45,647 nt of DNA from positions 1-45,647 of the forward strand of contig JALSJT010000180.1 in the NCBI GenBank assembly GCA_026989175.1, given 5' to 3'. The notes under the pieces were generated by a model. That model saw only the letters and a list, made by a program, of their open reading frames with translations. It had not been told where the DNA came from and did no database searches. The stretch comes from Thiomicrorhabdus sp. (GTDB lineage Bacteria; Pseudomonadota; Gammaproteobacteria; Thiomicrospirales; Thiomicrospiraceae). Made by a program: the position numbers and the translations under genes. Positions 1-10,923 of this stretch are shown here, one piece after another; positions within the stretch are counted from its first letter, which is position 1; each line of letters begins with the position of its first letter.

Positions 1-1
1 C

Positions 2-484
2 GTATGTAATGGTTGTCAGATGCTCTCGAATTTAAAAGAGATTATTCCCGGTGCCGAAAGTTGGCCAGCGTTTGTGCGCAACGAATCCGAACAATTTGAA
101 GCACGTTTTTCACAAGTGGAAATTCAACCGTCACCTTCGATTTTATTACAAGGCATGGAAGGCACGCGTATCCCCGTCGCCGTGGCACACGGAGAAGGGC
201 GCATGGACTTTGGCACTGGTTCTGCCAGCGAGGTAGAGGGGTTGGTTGGCTTACGCTATGTCGATGCCACAGGTCAAGCAACCGAACGTTACCCGTTTAA
301 TCCAAATGGCACCGAAGGGGGAATGACTGGACTCACCACAACGGATGGTCGTGTCACAATTATGATGCCCCATCCTGAGCGCGTCTTTAGAACCGTGCAA
401 AATTCATGGGCTCCAGATGACTGGACAGGTGAAGATGCTCCATGGATGCGTTTGTTTAGAAACGCCCGCAAATGGGTTGGATAA
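2..484 (+). CDS. purL: Phosphoribosylformylglycinamidine synthase, C-terminal (glutaminase) part, truncated at window start
   Basis: Open frame from base 2 reads [17 protein letters not shown]...[11 protein letters not shown]...[10 protein letters not shown]...[21 protein letters not shown], characteristic of the PurL glutaminase domain. Confidence 0.95.
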   Translation, partial: VCNGCQMLSNLKEIIPGAESWPAFVRNESEQFEARFSQVEIQPSPSILLQGMEGTRIPVAVAHGEGRMDFGTGSASEVEGLVGLRYVDATGQATERYPFNPNGTEGGMTGLTTTDGRVTIMMPHPERVFRTVQNSWAPDDWTGEDAPWMRLFRNARKWVG

Positions 485-518
485 ACAGCCAATAAGCGAA
501 GTAAAGTTCAGAAGAAGA

Positions 519-563
519 GGGGGGAGAAAAAATTACATTGAAATTTTTCTCCCCCCTTTTTTT
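519..563 (+). terminator. Intrinsic terminator downstream of purL built from an inverted pair of the G6-AGAAAAAWTT motif
   Basis: GGGGGGAGAAAAAATT-acattg-AAATTTTTCTCCCCCC followed by TTTTTTT. Confidence 0.85.
541..556 (-). repeat. G-tract motif site (GGGGGGAGAAAAATTT)
   Basis: Inverted partner of the + strand site at 519-534. Confidence 0.8.
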
Positions 564-711
564 GTTTAAGTGGCTTGTACCACAAAAAAGTTCCCATTTT
601 AGTCCCTAGACACATGTCATAAAGAGATCATACAAACGACACTAAGTTTTCATAACTCCTGAATAGAATGGCTAAGATATTTTACTTAATCATTTATTCA
701 AAGGCACTGTT

Positions 712-2478
712 ATGAAACTTAAAGCACTTCCATTCGCCCTTATTTCTGTATTGTCTGCATCTGCACTTGTTGGTTGTATTGGAGAGGATAATGGTTTACA
801 AAATACCAGCCTAAGTGCACAAACCATTAGTTTGAGTCAGCAGGGACGCTATTTATCTGGGGTATTTGATCAAAGCGCAGCAGAGATTGTTACGTTTGAT
901 GAAACGACGAATCAAACCTTAGTGGTTAATGCCAACTCGGGACAAATTGATGTTTTAAGTAGTTCAGTCATCACAGATCCAGCCCTGAACCAGTCTTTAG
1001 ATTTAAGACAAGCTTTAGTTGATAGTGGTATTGTGACTGTCGTAACGGAAGTGGGAGCGGCCAACTCTGTCACGGTTCATAATGGGTTGATGGCGGTCGC
1101 TGTACAAGCCAATCCTAAAACCGATGTCGGCTGGATACTCTTCTACAAAACCTCCGATTTCTCTTTTTTAAAAGCGGTTGAAGTGGGCGCGCTTCCTGAT
1201 ATGGTGACCTTTACACCAGATGGTACAAAAGTCGTTGTCGCTTGTGAAGGGGAGCCGACTGCAGGTGATTATTCAATTGATCCAGACGGAGAAGTCTCTG
1301 TTATTGGTGTTGATTGGAATGGCGAAAAATTAATAACGTCCTTAACCTCAATTACTTTTACCGATTTCAATGTTGGTGGTGATCGTCATGCAGAATTACC
1401 AAACGAGTTACTGCTTAATGGTTATCAAGCAAGCGTTGCACAAGATCTAGAGCCTGAATACATTGCAGTCAGTGCAGACAGTAAAACTGCCTTTATTGGT
1501 TTTCAGGAGAATAATGGCTATGCGGAAATTAATTTAAGCACCAACACAATTACCTCACTTAAAGCCTATGGTTTTAAAGATCATGCAATTTTAGGAAATG
1601 GATTTGATGGTAACAATAAAGATGGTGAGGTGAATATTAAAAGCGAACCTGCCTTGGGAATGTATATGCCAGACTCCATTGCGAGCATGACTTATAACGG
1701 AAAAAACTATTTGATAACGGCGAATGAAGGCGATGACCGTTCAGATTGGGTTCAAAACTTAAGCCAAGCGAACTGTGAAGCGAATGACTTCTACTGGCAT
1801 CAACAAGATGCTATTTGTGCCGATGACATCACGTTAAAAGATGCGTTAGACCTTGCCGTTTATAACCCTGCTGATGCAACAACAAAATTAGATTTTTCTA
1901 ATTTTGATATAGGTGGCGCATTGGAAACGGCCGTACAACGTGTTAAATTTTCTCACAGCCTCACTAAGCAGTTTGGCGACATAGATGCGGATAATATCAT
2001 TGATAAAATGCTGACCTTTGGCGGGCGTTCGTTCTCTATTTGGGATACGACTGATGGCTCTCAAGTATATGATTCTGCCGACGACTTTGAACGTATTACT
2101 GCAGAACGTTATGGTTCCGACTTTAACCAAAGCAATGATAAGCTTAAAGCAGAGGATCGTTCTGATAACAAGGGACCAGAGCCAGAAGCGCTTACAGTGG
2201 GAGTTATTAACGGTCATACCTACGCGTTTATTGGTCTAGAGCGAATGGGCGGCATTATGGTTTATGATGTTTCTAATCCACTTAATCCGAACTTTATTGA
2301 GTATATCAATAACCGTGATATGACCGTTGCGCCTGCTGCGGGTGTTGATGCAGGTGATTTAGGGCCTGAGGGCATGGAATTTGTTTCTGCAGAGCAGAGT
2401 CCAACAGGCAAACCACTGTTGATTGTGTCGAGTGAGGTAAGTGGTACAACCACTTTTTATAACATTGACATTCAGTAA
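712..2478 (+). CDS. Choice-of-anchor I family lipoprotein (beta-propeller-like)
   Basis: Lipobox-like SALVGC near N-terminus; motifs LPDMVTFTPDGTKVVVACEGEP, DLEPEYIAVSADSKTAFIGFQENN, GPEPEALTVGVINGHTYAFIGLERMGGIMVYDVSNP. Confidence 0.8.
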   Translation: MKLKALPFALISVLSASALVGCIGEDNGLQNTSLSAQTISLSQQGRYLSGVFDQSAAEIVTFDETTNQTLVVNANSGQIDVLSSSVITDPALNQSLDLRQALVDSGIVTVVTEVGAANSVTVHNGLMAVAVQANPKTDVGWILFYKTSDFSFLKAVEVGALPDMVTFTPDGTKVVVACEGEPTAGDYSIDPDGEVSVIGVDWNGEKLITSLTSITFTDFNVGGDRHAELPNELLLNGYQASVAQDLEPEYIAVSADSKTAFIGFQENNGYAEINLSTNTITSLKAYGFKDHAILGNGFDGNNKDGEVNIKSEPALGMYMPDSIASMTYNGKNYLITANEGDDRSDWVQNLSQANCEANDFYWHQQDAICADDITLKDALDLAVYNPADATTKLDFSNFDIGGALETAVQRVKFSHSLTKQFGDIDADNIIDKMLTFGGRSFSIWDTTDGSQVYDSADDFERITAERYGSDFNQSNDKLKAEDRSDNKGPEPEALTVGVINGHTYAFIGLERMGGIMVYDVSNPLNPNFIEYINNRDMTVAPAAGVDAGDLGPEGMEFVSAEQSPTGKPLLIVSSEVSGTTTFYNIDIQ

Positions 2479-2536
2479 CAGGATAATCGAACCGTGAAAC
2501 CTGCCGAGGTAAATCGGTGCCATTTCATTAACTAAA

Positions 2537-2624
2537 TGCAAAAGGCCTTTAGTTTTAAAGGAGTGGCGCATATCTAACCCTAAAAAGGGACGCTACCCTT
2601 TTTAAAAAATGACTAATATTTATA
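2537..2624 (+). repeat. Direct repeat copy 1 (R1) flanking the MITE-like element
   Basis: tgcaaaaggccttt-agttttaaaggagtggcgcatatctaaccctaaaaagggacgctaccctttttaaaaaatgactaatatttata aligns with R2 at 2757-2844. Confidence 0.85.
2581..2604 (+). terminator. Possible intrinsic terminator hairpin in R1
   Basis: taaaaaggg-acgcta-cccttttta. Confidence 0.55.
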
Positions 2625-2768
2625 GAGACCTTTGCACGAAAGGATACACGGACAAGGTGAATTGAGCGTGCTCAAGAGAGGCTAGCCTCGGCTATTCCCT
2701 GTGATTTCTGCCTTAATCAGTCAAATTTACTCTCTTTTTTCGCGCGCGCCTTATCGTGCAAAGGCCTC
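2625..2768. mobile_element. MITE-like inverted-repeat element, copy 1
   Basis: GAGACCTTTGCACGA ... TCGTGCAAAGGCCTC terminal inverted repeats, ~144 bp, no ORF, internal palindrome GAGGCTAGCCTC; its reverse complement aligns with 39989-40147. Confidence 0.8.
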
Positions 2769-2844
2769 TTAATTTTAAAGGAGTAGCATAGGTCTAAACC
2801 TAAAAGGGGACGCTACCCTTTTAAAAAATGGTCAATATTTACAG
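2757..2844 (+). repeat. Direct repeat copy 2 (R2)
   Basis: tgcaaaggcctcttaattttaaaggagtagcataggtctaaacctaaaaggggacgctacccttttaaaaaatggtcaatatttacag; diverged copy of R1, overlapping the MITE right end. Confidence 0.85.
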
Positions 2845-2999
2845 GTTTTATTGTTGGTTTTTGGTAGGGCAAGAGGGGGGAGGTATTTCAATTTATGAGT
2901 GTTTAATGTTGTTTGGGATATCGAGTCTATTTTTAGGGAGCTTTCAGGAAAGAATATTGCGTATAAGTTTTTTCTAATATAGATATAACATTCCTTAAT

Positions 3000-3028
3000 T
3001 TGACATTTATAGGAAGAGCTTTTACATT
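3000..3028 (+). promoter_or_regulatory. Candidate sigma-70 promoter of soxB
   Basis: TTGACA-17 nt-TACATT upstream of the soxB start. Confidence 0.4.
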
Positions 3029-3085
3029 GGCTCCATGTGTTTAAACCTACACGGTTGTGTGGAACTATTAATAACGGAGAGCCCT

Positions 3086-4999
3086 ATGTCTTTAAATCGT
3101 CGCGAATTCCTTCATGTTATGTCTATGGCTGCTGCTGCTGGTATGTTACCCGGTACGGCAAGTGCCATGTCTGGTGGAGCCAATACTGTTGCTGCCTCAA
3201 AAGCTACGGCAGATATTTATAACCTTCCTTTAAAAGGTAAGGTTCGGTTGTTGCATATTACCGATACTCATGCACAGCTAAATCCTATCTACTTTCGTGA
3301 GCCCAATGTTAATTTAGGGATAGGGCCTGCCTACGGTAAACTTCCGCATATTGTGGGTACGAAGTTACTTAAAGAGATAGGAGTTAAAGAAAATTCACCG
3401 TTAGCGCATGCATTTACCTATCTGAACTTTCAAGATGCTGCGGAACAGTACGGCAAAGTGGGTGGGTTTGCACATATTAAAACCTTACTTGATAAATTAC
3501 GTGAGCAAGCGGGTGGACGTGATAATACCTTAACGATGGATGGTGGCGATTTATGGCACGGCTCAGGAACGGCGCTATTCACTCGTGGGATGGACATGGT
3601 AGAAGCTTCTAATATTTTAGGAGTGGATATTATGACAGGTCATTGGGAGTTTACCTATAAGCAGGCTGAAGTACTGAAAAACCTAAATGCCTTTAAGGGG
3701 GAGTTTTTAGCTCAAAATATTCGTATTAAAGAGGACGCTTTATTTGGTGATGAGTACCTCGACATGGTAGACGAGCATCAAGGCATGGGAATGTACGATG
3801 AAGACGAAGCCAGAGCCTTTAAGCCCTACACGATTAAGATTGTAAATGGTGAGCGTATTGCGGTCGTTGGGCAAGCTTTTCCTAGGACGGCGAATGCGAA
3901 TCCTCAATCGAACTTTCCAGACTGGTCGTTTGGCTTGCGTGAAGACGCTTTGCAAGAGACGGTGGATAAGATTCGAGCCGAAGAGAAGGTGGCAGCGATT
4001 GTTATGATTTCGCATAACGGAATGGATGTCGATTTAAAAATGGCCTCTCGCGTTAATGGAATCGATGCGATTTTTGGCGGACATACGCACGATGGTGTTG
4101 CTAAAACCATTCCCATTAAAACGCCGGAGGGTGGGGTTTGTCATGTAACTAATGCAGGCTCAAATGGTAAGTTTGTTGGTGTTATGGATTTAGATATTCA
4201 AAATGGAAAATTAAGAGACGTACACTATAACTTATTGCCGGTATTTTCAAATGTACTTGCTGCGGATGCAGAGATGGATAGCTTTATTAAGCATTTGTAT
4301 ACTAAAAAATATGATAAGAATATTGTCGAGTCGAGAGATCCATCACGCGCTTACAATAAAGATCGCTTAGGAAAAACCTATGGCGAAATTATGAGTGAAG
4401 AGTTGGCCGTGGCTGAAGATACGCTCTATCGTCGTGGGAACTTTATGGGAACCTGGGATCAAATTATCGTCAACTCACTAAGAGAGGAACACGATACCCA
4501 GATTGCTATGTCTGCTGGGGTTCGTTGGGGTACGTCTGTATTAGCTGGTGAGATGATTACCATGGAGCGTGTAATGGATGAAACGTCCATGACCTATGGT
4601 GAAACCTATAAGTCTGAAGTGACGGGCGCACAGATGAAGGATATTTTAGAGGGGATTTGTGAAAACCTCTTCCAAAAAGATCCTTACTTGCAATCTGGTG
4701 GTGACATGGTGCGCTTAGGTGGAATGGACTACACTTGTGAGCCAAATGCGTCGCTAGGTAATCGTATTTCAGAGATGCGTTTAGATGATGGTACGCCATT
4801 AGAAGCCAGTAAAACATATTCAGTTGCGGGTTGGGCACAGGTTGAGGCGGTCGGAGATGGTCGTTTAATGTGGGATGTGGCGGCGGATTATTTACGTAAC
4901 CATAAATCGGATATGAAACTGAAAAAAGTGAATCATCCTAAGCTGAAAGGGGTTAAAAATAACCCTGGTATTGAAGCGTACCCAGGGAAGATGGTTTAA
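3086..4999 (+). CDS. soxB: Thiosulfohydrolase SoxB (Tat-exported)
   Basis: N-terminus MSLNRREFLHVMSMAAAAGMLPGTASA is Tat-like; VRLLHITDTHAQLNPIYFREP, DGGDLWHGSGTALFTRG, GGHTHDG motifs. The ORF track starts at 3035, but ATG 3086 follows an SD-like ggagag. Confidence 0.93.
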   Translation: MSLNRREFLHVMSMAAAAGMLPGTASAMSGGANTVAASKATADIYNLPLKGKVRLLHITDTHAQLNPIYFREPNVNLGIGPAYGKLPHIVGTKLLKEIGVKENSPLAHAFTYLNFQDAAEQYGKVGGFAHIKTLLDKLREQAGGRDNTLTMDGGDLWHGSGTALFTRGMDMVEASNILGVDIMTGHWEFTYKQAEVLKNLNAFKGEFLAQNIRIKEDALFGDEYLDMVDEHQGMGMYDEDEARAFKPYTIKIVNGERIAVVGQAFPRTANANPQSNFPDWSFGLREDALQETVDKIRAEEKVAAIVMISHNGMDVDLKMASRVNGIDAIFGGHTHDGVAKTIPIKTPEGGVCHVTNAGSNGKFVGVMDLDIQNGKLRDVHYNLLPVFSNVLAADAEMDSFIKHLYTKKYDKNIVESRDPSRAYNKDRLGKTYGEIMSEELAVAEDTLYRRGNFMGTWDQIIVNSLREEHDTQIAMSAGVRWGTSVLAGEMITMERVMDETSMTYGETYKSEVTGAQMKDILEGICENLFQKDPYLQSGGDMVRLGGMDYTCEPNASLGNRISEMRLDDGTPLEASKTYSVAGWAQVEAVGDGRLMWDVAADYLRNHKSDMKLKKVNHPKLKGVKNNPGIEAYPGKMV

Positions 5000-5030
5000 C
5001 ACATTTATTTTTGATCGTTATACGGTTACT

Positions 5031-5059
5031 AAAAGCCAGCGTAATGCTGGCTTTTTTTG
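5031..5059 (+). terminator. Intrinsic terminator after soxB
   Basis: aagccagc-gtaat-gctggctttttttg. Confidence 0.9.
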
Positions 5060-5101
5060 TGTAAAGCGTCTGTATCTGTAGATAAAACTGAAGGAATAGC
5101 G

Positions 5102-5188
5102 ATGATTACAGTTCAAAATGTTTCTAAAATCTTATATAATTCTCTTTTTTCCACGCTTGAAAAAGTAGAGTGGAAATATCTTGTATAG
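5102..5188 (+). CDS. Candidate 28-aa leader ORF upstream of ilvI
   Basis: MITVQNVSKILYNSLFSTLEKVEWKYLV*, rich in Ile/Leu/Val, preceded by aagga; too short to be in the ORF track. Confidence 0.35.
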   Translation: MITVQNVSKILYNSLFSTLEKVEWKYLV

Positions 5189-5213
5189 TTTCTAAAAAAA
5201 GAGGATCAACGTT

Positions 5214-6917
5214 GTGGAAATGACTGGTGCCCAAATTCTGATCCATTATTTGGAAGATGAGGGTGTAGAACATTTATGGGGGTATCCCGGTGGAGCAGTA
5301 TTGCCGATCTATGATGCCCTAGATACGGACGCTAAAAACTTAAGCCATATATTGGTGCGTCACGAGCAAGCTGCGGTACATGCTGCTGATGGTTATGCTC
5401 GTTCTACAGGTAAACCAGGAGTGGTTCTTGTAACTTCCGGTCCAGGAGCGACCAATGCTGTAACAGGCATTGCCACCGCTTACATGGATTCAATTCCAAT
5501 GATTTGTATTACGGGTCAAGTTCCAACAGGAATGATTGGCTTGGATGCGTTTCAGGAAATTGATACGGTGGGTGTAACAAGACCAATTGTAAAACACAAC
5601 TTTTTGGTCAAGAATGTCGATGATCTTGCTAGCACGCTCAAAAAAGCGTTTTACCTAGCCACAACAGGCCGACCTGGCCCCGTTGTCATTGATATTCCAA
5701 AAGATGTACAAAACGCCAAAAGCACATATGCATTCCCTCAAGAAGTTGAAATGCGCTCCTATTTGCCGATAACAAAAGGACATGGTGGACAAATTAAGAA
5801 AGCGGTTGAAATGATGCTTTCATCCAAAAGACCTGTTTTATATACAGGCGGTGGTGTGATTTTAGGCGATGCCTCGGCTGAATTGGTTGAACTCACCCAT
5901 AAGTTAGGTTTTCCGATTACGCAAACCTTGATGGGGTTGGGTGCCTTTCCAGCCTCGGATAAACAATCCGTTGGGATGTTGGGAATGCACGGAACCTATG
6001 AAGCTAACTTATCGATGCACAACAGTGATTTGATTATCGCTATTGGCGCACGTTTTGATGATCGTGTGACGGGGAATTTAGAGAAATTTTGTCCCGATGC
6101 GAAAATCATTCATGTGGACATTGACCCCGCTTCGATCTCTAAAAATGTTTTAGTAGACATTCCGATTGTTGGCCCTGTTAAGCAGGTGTTAACGGAAATG
6201 TTGCGTATTTTGGATAAAACGGATTTAACCATGGATCAAGAGGCGTTGGATGATTGGTGGCTTCAAATTGAAGGTTGGCGTGCCACAAATTGCCTGCGTT
6301 ATGATAGTGCGGGGGTTAAAATCAAGCCACAGGCGGCTGTTGAAGCGGTTTGGAAGTCCACAAAGGGTGACGCATATGTGTCATCGGATGTAGGTCAGCA
6401 TCAAATGTTTGCCGCACAATACTACCCATTTGATAAGCCGCGTCGTTGGTTGAATTCAGGTGGACTTGGCACAATGGGCTTTGGTCTACCCGCCGCAATG
6501 GGTGCGAAGATGGCGTTTCCAGATGAAACGGTGCTTTGTATTACGGGTGAAGGTTCGATTCAGATGAATATTCAAGAGTTGTCAACCTGTTTGCAGTATG
6601 GTCTTTCGGTCAAAATAATCTGCTTAAATAATGGTTTTCTTGGCATGGTTCGCCAGTGGCAAGAGTTCTTTTATGAGCGACGCTACTCGATGTCTTATAT
6701 GGATTCGTTACCCGATTTTGTTAAGTTGACAGAGTCTTATGGGCACGTTGGTATTCGTATTGATGATCCAAAAACATTGCAAGCTCAATTGGATGAAGTG
6801 TTCTCAGAGAAGTATAAAAATCGCTTAGTTTTTGTCGATATTATTACCGATCAGCAAGAGAATGTGTACCCAATGATTCCAGCGGGTGCTGGTTTGAATG
6901 AAATGATTTTGGTATAG
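5214..6917 (+). CDS. ilvI: Acetolactate synthase large subunit (GTG start)
   Basis: [64 protein letters not shown], ThDP-binding [29 protein letters not shown]. Confidence 0.95.
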   Translation: MEMTGAQILIHYLEDEGVEHLWGYPGGAVLPIYDALDTDAKNLSHILVRHEQAAVHAADGYARSTGKPGVVLVTSGPGATNAVTGIATAYMDSIPMICITGQVPTGMIGLDAFQEIDTVGVTRPIVKHNFLVKNVDDLASTLKKAFYLATTGRPGPVVIDIPKDVQNAKSTYAFPQEVEMRSYLPITKGHGGQIKKAVEMMLSSKRPVLYTGGGVILGDASAELVELTHKLGFPITQTLMGLGAFPASDKQSVGMLGMHGTYEANLSMHNSDLIIAIGARFDDRVTGNLEKFCPDAKIIHVDIDPASISKNVLVDIPIVGPVKQVLTEMLRILDKTDLTMDQEALDDWWLQIEGWRATNCLRYDSAGVKIKPQAAVEAVWKSTKGDAYVSSDVGQHQMFAAQYYPFDKPRRWLNSGGLGTMGFGLPAAMGAKMAFPDETVLCITGEGSIQMNIQELSTCLQYGLSVKIICLNNGFLGMVRQWQEFFYERRYSMSYMDSLPDFVKLTESYGHVGIRIDDPKTLQAQLDEVFSEKYKNRLVFVDIITDQQENVYPMIPAGAGLNEMILV

Positions 6918-6926
6918 GAGAATAAG

Positions 6927-7418
6927 ATGAAACATATTATTTCTATGCTAATTGAAAATGAATCGGGTGCGCTCTCTCGTGTTTCGGGGCTGTTTTCAGC
7001 GCGTGGTTACAATATTCATGCTTTAACGGTTGCACCAACGGAAGATGACTCTTTATCACGCTTAACATTGGTAACGAGTGGAACGTCTCAAGAAGTTGAG
7101 CAGATTGTAAAACATTTGAATCGTTTGATTGATGTGGTGAAGGTATTGGATTTAACCGAAGGGTTGCATATTGAAAGAGAGCTTATGTTGATTAAGCTCT
7201 CTGCAACCGGTGATACGCGAGAAGAGTATAAGCGTTTGGTCGATATTTTTCGTGGTGATATTGTGGATGTAACCGCAACCACATATACCGTTCAAATGGT
7301 TGGGAAATCAACCAAGTTAGATGCCTTTATTGAGGTGATTGATCCGGGATTGATTCTTGAAACGGTTCGTTCAGGAACGGTTGGCGTCATGCGTGGCGAG
7401 AAGTGTCTGCACTTGTAA
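6927..7418 (+). CDS. ilvH: Acetolactate synthase small subunit
   Basis: MKHIISMLIENESGALSRVSGLFSARGYNIHALTVAPTED (ACT domain). Confidence 0.95.
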   Translation: MKHIISMLIENESGALSRVSGLFSARGYNIHALTVAPTEDDSLSRLTLVTSGTSQEVEQIVKHLNRLIDVVKVLDLTEGLHIERELMLIKLSATGDTREEYKRLVDIFRGDIVDVTATTYTVQMVGKSTKLDAFIEVIDPGLILETVRSGTVGVMRGEKCLHL

Positions 7419-7450
7419 ACAAGTTTTTAAAAAACACAATTAACAATTAA

Positions 7451-8485
<1,035 letters not shown>

Positions 8486-8538
8486 TTTGTTTAGAGGTTA
8501 TATCAAATAGGTATATCCTCTTACAGATAATGCTTTTT

Positions 8539-8564
8539 AAGCCCACTTTTTAGTGGGTTTTTTT
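8539..8564 (+). terminator. Intrinsic terminator after ilvC
   Basis: aagcccactttttagtgggtttttttat. Confidence 0.85.
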
Positions 8565-8591
8565 ATATCTATTCAAAAGGTTGCCATTTTT

Positions 8592-8620
8592 TTGACATTT
8601 GCTTTAAAGCCCTATATAAA
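8592..8620 (+). promoter_or_regulatory. Candidate sigma-70 promoter for the FleQ-like regulator
   Basis: TTGACA-17 nt-TATAAA, ~40 bp before the start codon. Confidence 0.65.
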
Positions 8621-8659
8621 GGGGGTTGAATTTGTAAATAATGAATGGCGGCTGGCTAA

Positions 8660-9760
8660 ATGTCTCAAGATATTTTTTCTTCTCTGGTGGGTGATGGTGT
8701 TGCGATGCAACAGGTCAAAACCCTAGTTCAGCAAGTTGCACAAACTGATGCAACGGTACTTATTCTAGGTGAGTCGGGTACGGGTAAAGAGGTGGTTGCA
8801 CAGGTGTTGCATGACCTATCTGAACGTTCAGATCGTGCATTTGTACCGATTAATTGTGGTGCCATTCCTGCTGAGTTGCTTGAAAGTGAACTGTTTGGTC
8901 ATGAGAAGGGGGCTTTTACAGGTGCGATTACGGCTCGAAAAGGTCGTTTTGAAATGGCAGAGAAGGGCACTATTTTTTTAGATGAGATTGGCGACATGCC
9001 ATTGCCTATGCAGGTCAAGCTATTAAGAGTCTTACAAGAACGAACCTATGAGCGGGTGGGGGGGAATAAAAGTTTTCAGTGTGATATTCGAGTGATTGCC
9101 GCGACCCATCGCAATTTAGAGGAGAGAATTGAAGCGGGTGAGTTTAGAGAGGATCTCTTTTACCGTTTGAATGTGTTTCCGATTGAGATGCCCTCTTTGC
9201 GAGAGCGACCAGAAGATATTGAGGCGTTGCTTGACTTTTTATTTAAGAAAATTCAAGAGGCTGGGCGAAAAGTCCCTACGCTAACAGAGAGAGCGATAAT
9301 CGCCTTGCAGCACTATCACTGGCCTGGAAATGTCAGGGAGCTGGGGAATTTGGTTGAGCGGCTCTCTATATTGTTTCCGGGGGTAACCGTTGATTACGAT
9401 AAACTCCCTAAGAAATACCAAATTCCTATCCCAGACGATGCTCAGTTAATCAAGCCTGCAAAAAGTTCAGAAGCGATCCCCGTTGACCCTGTGCAAGGGG
9501 GGGGAGAAAAAACGTCAACTGTTCAAACGCAGGATACGACAAAAGATGCTATTGAGGCGCAACCTGTCGCTACACCAGCCACGACACCTGCCGATTTAAA
9601 AGGTGGGATTGATTTAAAGTCGTATCTCGTTGACATGGAGGTACAACTGATTCAGCAAGCGTTGGCACAAACGGAGGGGAATGTCTCTCAAGCGGCAAAG
9701 TTATTGCAGACTAACCGGACGACACTGGTTGAAAAAATCCGAAAATATGAGCTGACTTAA
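8660..9760 (+). CDS. Sigma-54-dependent Fis-family regulator, FleQ/FlrA-like but without an N-terminal receiver-like domain
   Basis: AAA+ domain starts almost at the N-terminus; GESGTGKE Walker A, GAFTGA loop, C-terminal Fis [30 protein letters not shown]; followed by FleS/FleR-like genes. Confidence 0.88.
   Translation: MSQDIFSSLVGDGVAMQQVKTLVQQVAQTDATVLILGESGTGKEVVAQVLHDLSERSDRAFVPINCGAIPAELLESELFGHEKGAFTGAITARKGRFEMAEKGTIFLDEIGDMPLPMQVKLLRVLQERTYERVGGNKSFQCDIRVIAATHRNLEERIEAGEFREDLFYRLNVFPIEMPSLRERPEDIEALLDFLFKKIQEAGRKVPTLTERAIIALQHYHWPGNVRELGNLVERLSILFPGVTVDYDKLPKKYQIPIPDDAQLIKPAKSSEAIPVDPVQGGGEKTSTVQTQDTTKDAIEAQPVATPATTPADLKGGIDLKSYLVDMEVQLIQQALAQTEGNVSQAAKLLQTNRTTLVEKIRKYELT
9058..9074 (+). 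repeat. G-tract motif site (GGGGGGGAATAAAAGTT)
   Basis: Inside FleQ-like CDS. Confidence 0.6.
9497..9514 (+). repeat. G-tract motif site (GGGGGGGGAGAAAAAACG)
   Basis: In the AAA+/HTH linker of the FleQ-like CDS. Confidence 0.8.
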
Positions 9761-9774
9761 GTTGGAGTTTGACG

Positions 9775-10923
9775 GTGCTGAATGAAGTTGAACAAGATCG
9801 ACTAAAGGAACTGGAGCAGGCGTTTGAGCTGTTTAATGCAACGTCTATGCAGTTGACCAATGCGTATGATGGTTTGCAAGAACAGGTGGTGCATCTACAA
9901 GGTCAGCTCGCAAAAAGTGATCAAGAAAAACGTCGTGTTGCAGACCGATTAAGTCGGTTGTTGAACCTATTACCCGCGGGTGTGATTGTCTTGAATGAAC
10001 GGGGACAGGTGGCTGAAATGAATCCAAGTGCGGAGGCTATTTTAGGCGCAGATGCTTTGGGTCGAGACTGGGATATTGTTGTGATGAATGTGTTTTTACT
10101 TGCCAACGATGCCGGTGAACTCATTACCCATGATGATGTGGTGTACCAACTGTCTGAAGCGAACTTGGATGAGGCGGTAGGTAAAATCCTGTTGATTCAA
10201 GATGTCACCTCGGCAAGGCAGTTACAAGCACATGTCAGTCGTCATCAACGGTTGCACTCAATGGGCGAAATGGCCGCTTCCTTAGCGCATCAGATTAGAA
10301 CTCCTCTCTCTTCAGCGCTACTGTATGTTTCGCAACTAAATTCAGAAAATATAACGGAAGATAAGCGAGAAAAGTTTGTTGGCAAGGCGTTACACAGTTT
10401 GAACCACCTTGAGGGGTTGGTGAAAGATATGTTGCAATATGCGCGTGGTGGGAAAGGCAGTGAGCAACCAATTGTGTTGCGAGAGCTGCTGGAGCAACTT
10501 GAAAAAAATGTGGAGACACAGGTCGCTTGTACCGAGAGTGAGGTCGCTTTTGAGCCAGTAGAAAAAGCACTGATGATTATGGGTGATAAGGATGCTCTGT
10601 TAACCGCGTTACAAAATCTCGTTGGCAATGCCATTGATGTGGTGGGTAAAGGCGCTAAAATTCAGGTATTGGTTAATCAGCTCTCAGAGAAGCAAGTCGA
10701 CTTGGTGGTGATGGATTACGGTCCGGGCATTGAGGATGCATTACTGGATAAAATTTTTGAACCTTTTTATACCAGTCGTGCAAAAGGGACTGGGCTTGGC
10801 TTGGCGGTGGTTCGTGCCATTGCTGAGGCACACGGTGGAACGGCTTGGGTAAAGTCGATCGCAGGACACGGTTCTCGATTTGGAATTCGGTTGCCATTAA
10901 TAACGGTTAGGGAGGTGGAATGA
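9775..10923 (+). CDS. Sensor histidine kinase, FleS/FlrB-like (PAS + HisKA + HATPase)
   Basis: HSMGEMAASLAHQIRTPLSSALLYVSQL H-box; NLVGNAIDVVGKG N-box; FEPFYTSRAKGTGLGLAVVRAIAEAHGG. GTG 9775 preferred over the tracked TTG 9769 because GGAG lies at 9764-9767. Confidence 0.88.
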   Translation: MLNEVEQDRLKELEQAFELFNATSMQLTNAYDGLQEQVVHLQGQLAKSDQEKRRVADRLSRLLNLLPAGVIVLNERGQVAEMNPSAEAILGADALGRDWDIVVMNVFLLANDAGELITHDDVVYQLSEANLDEAVGKILLIQDVTSARQLQAHVSRHQRLHSMGEMAASLAHQIRTPLSSALLYVSQLNSENITEDKREKFVGKALHSLNHLEGLVKDMLQYARGGKGSEQPIVLRELLEQLEKNVETQVACTESEVAFEPVEKALMIMGDKDALLTALQNLVGNAIDVVGKGAKIQVLVNQLSEKQVDLVVMDYGPGIEDALLDKIFEPFYTSRAKGTGLGLAVVRAIAEAHGGTAWVKSIAGHGSRFGIRLPLITVREVE

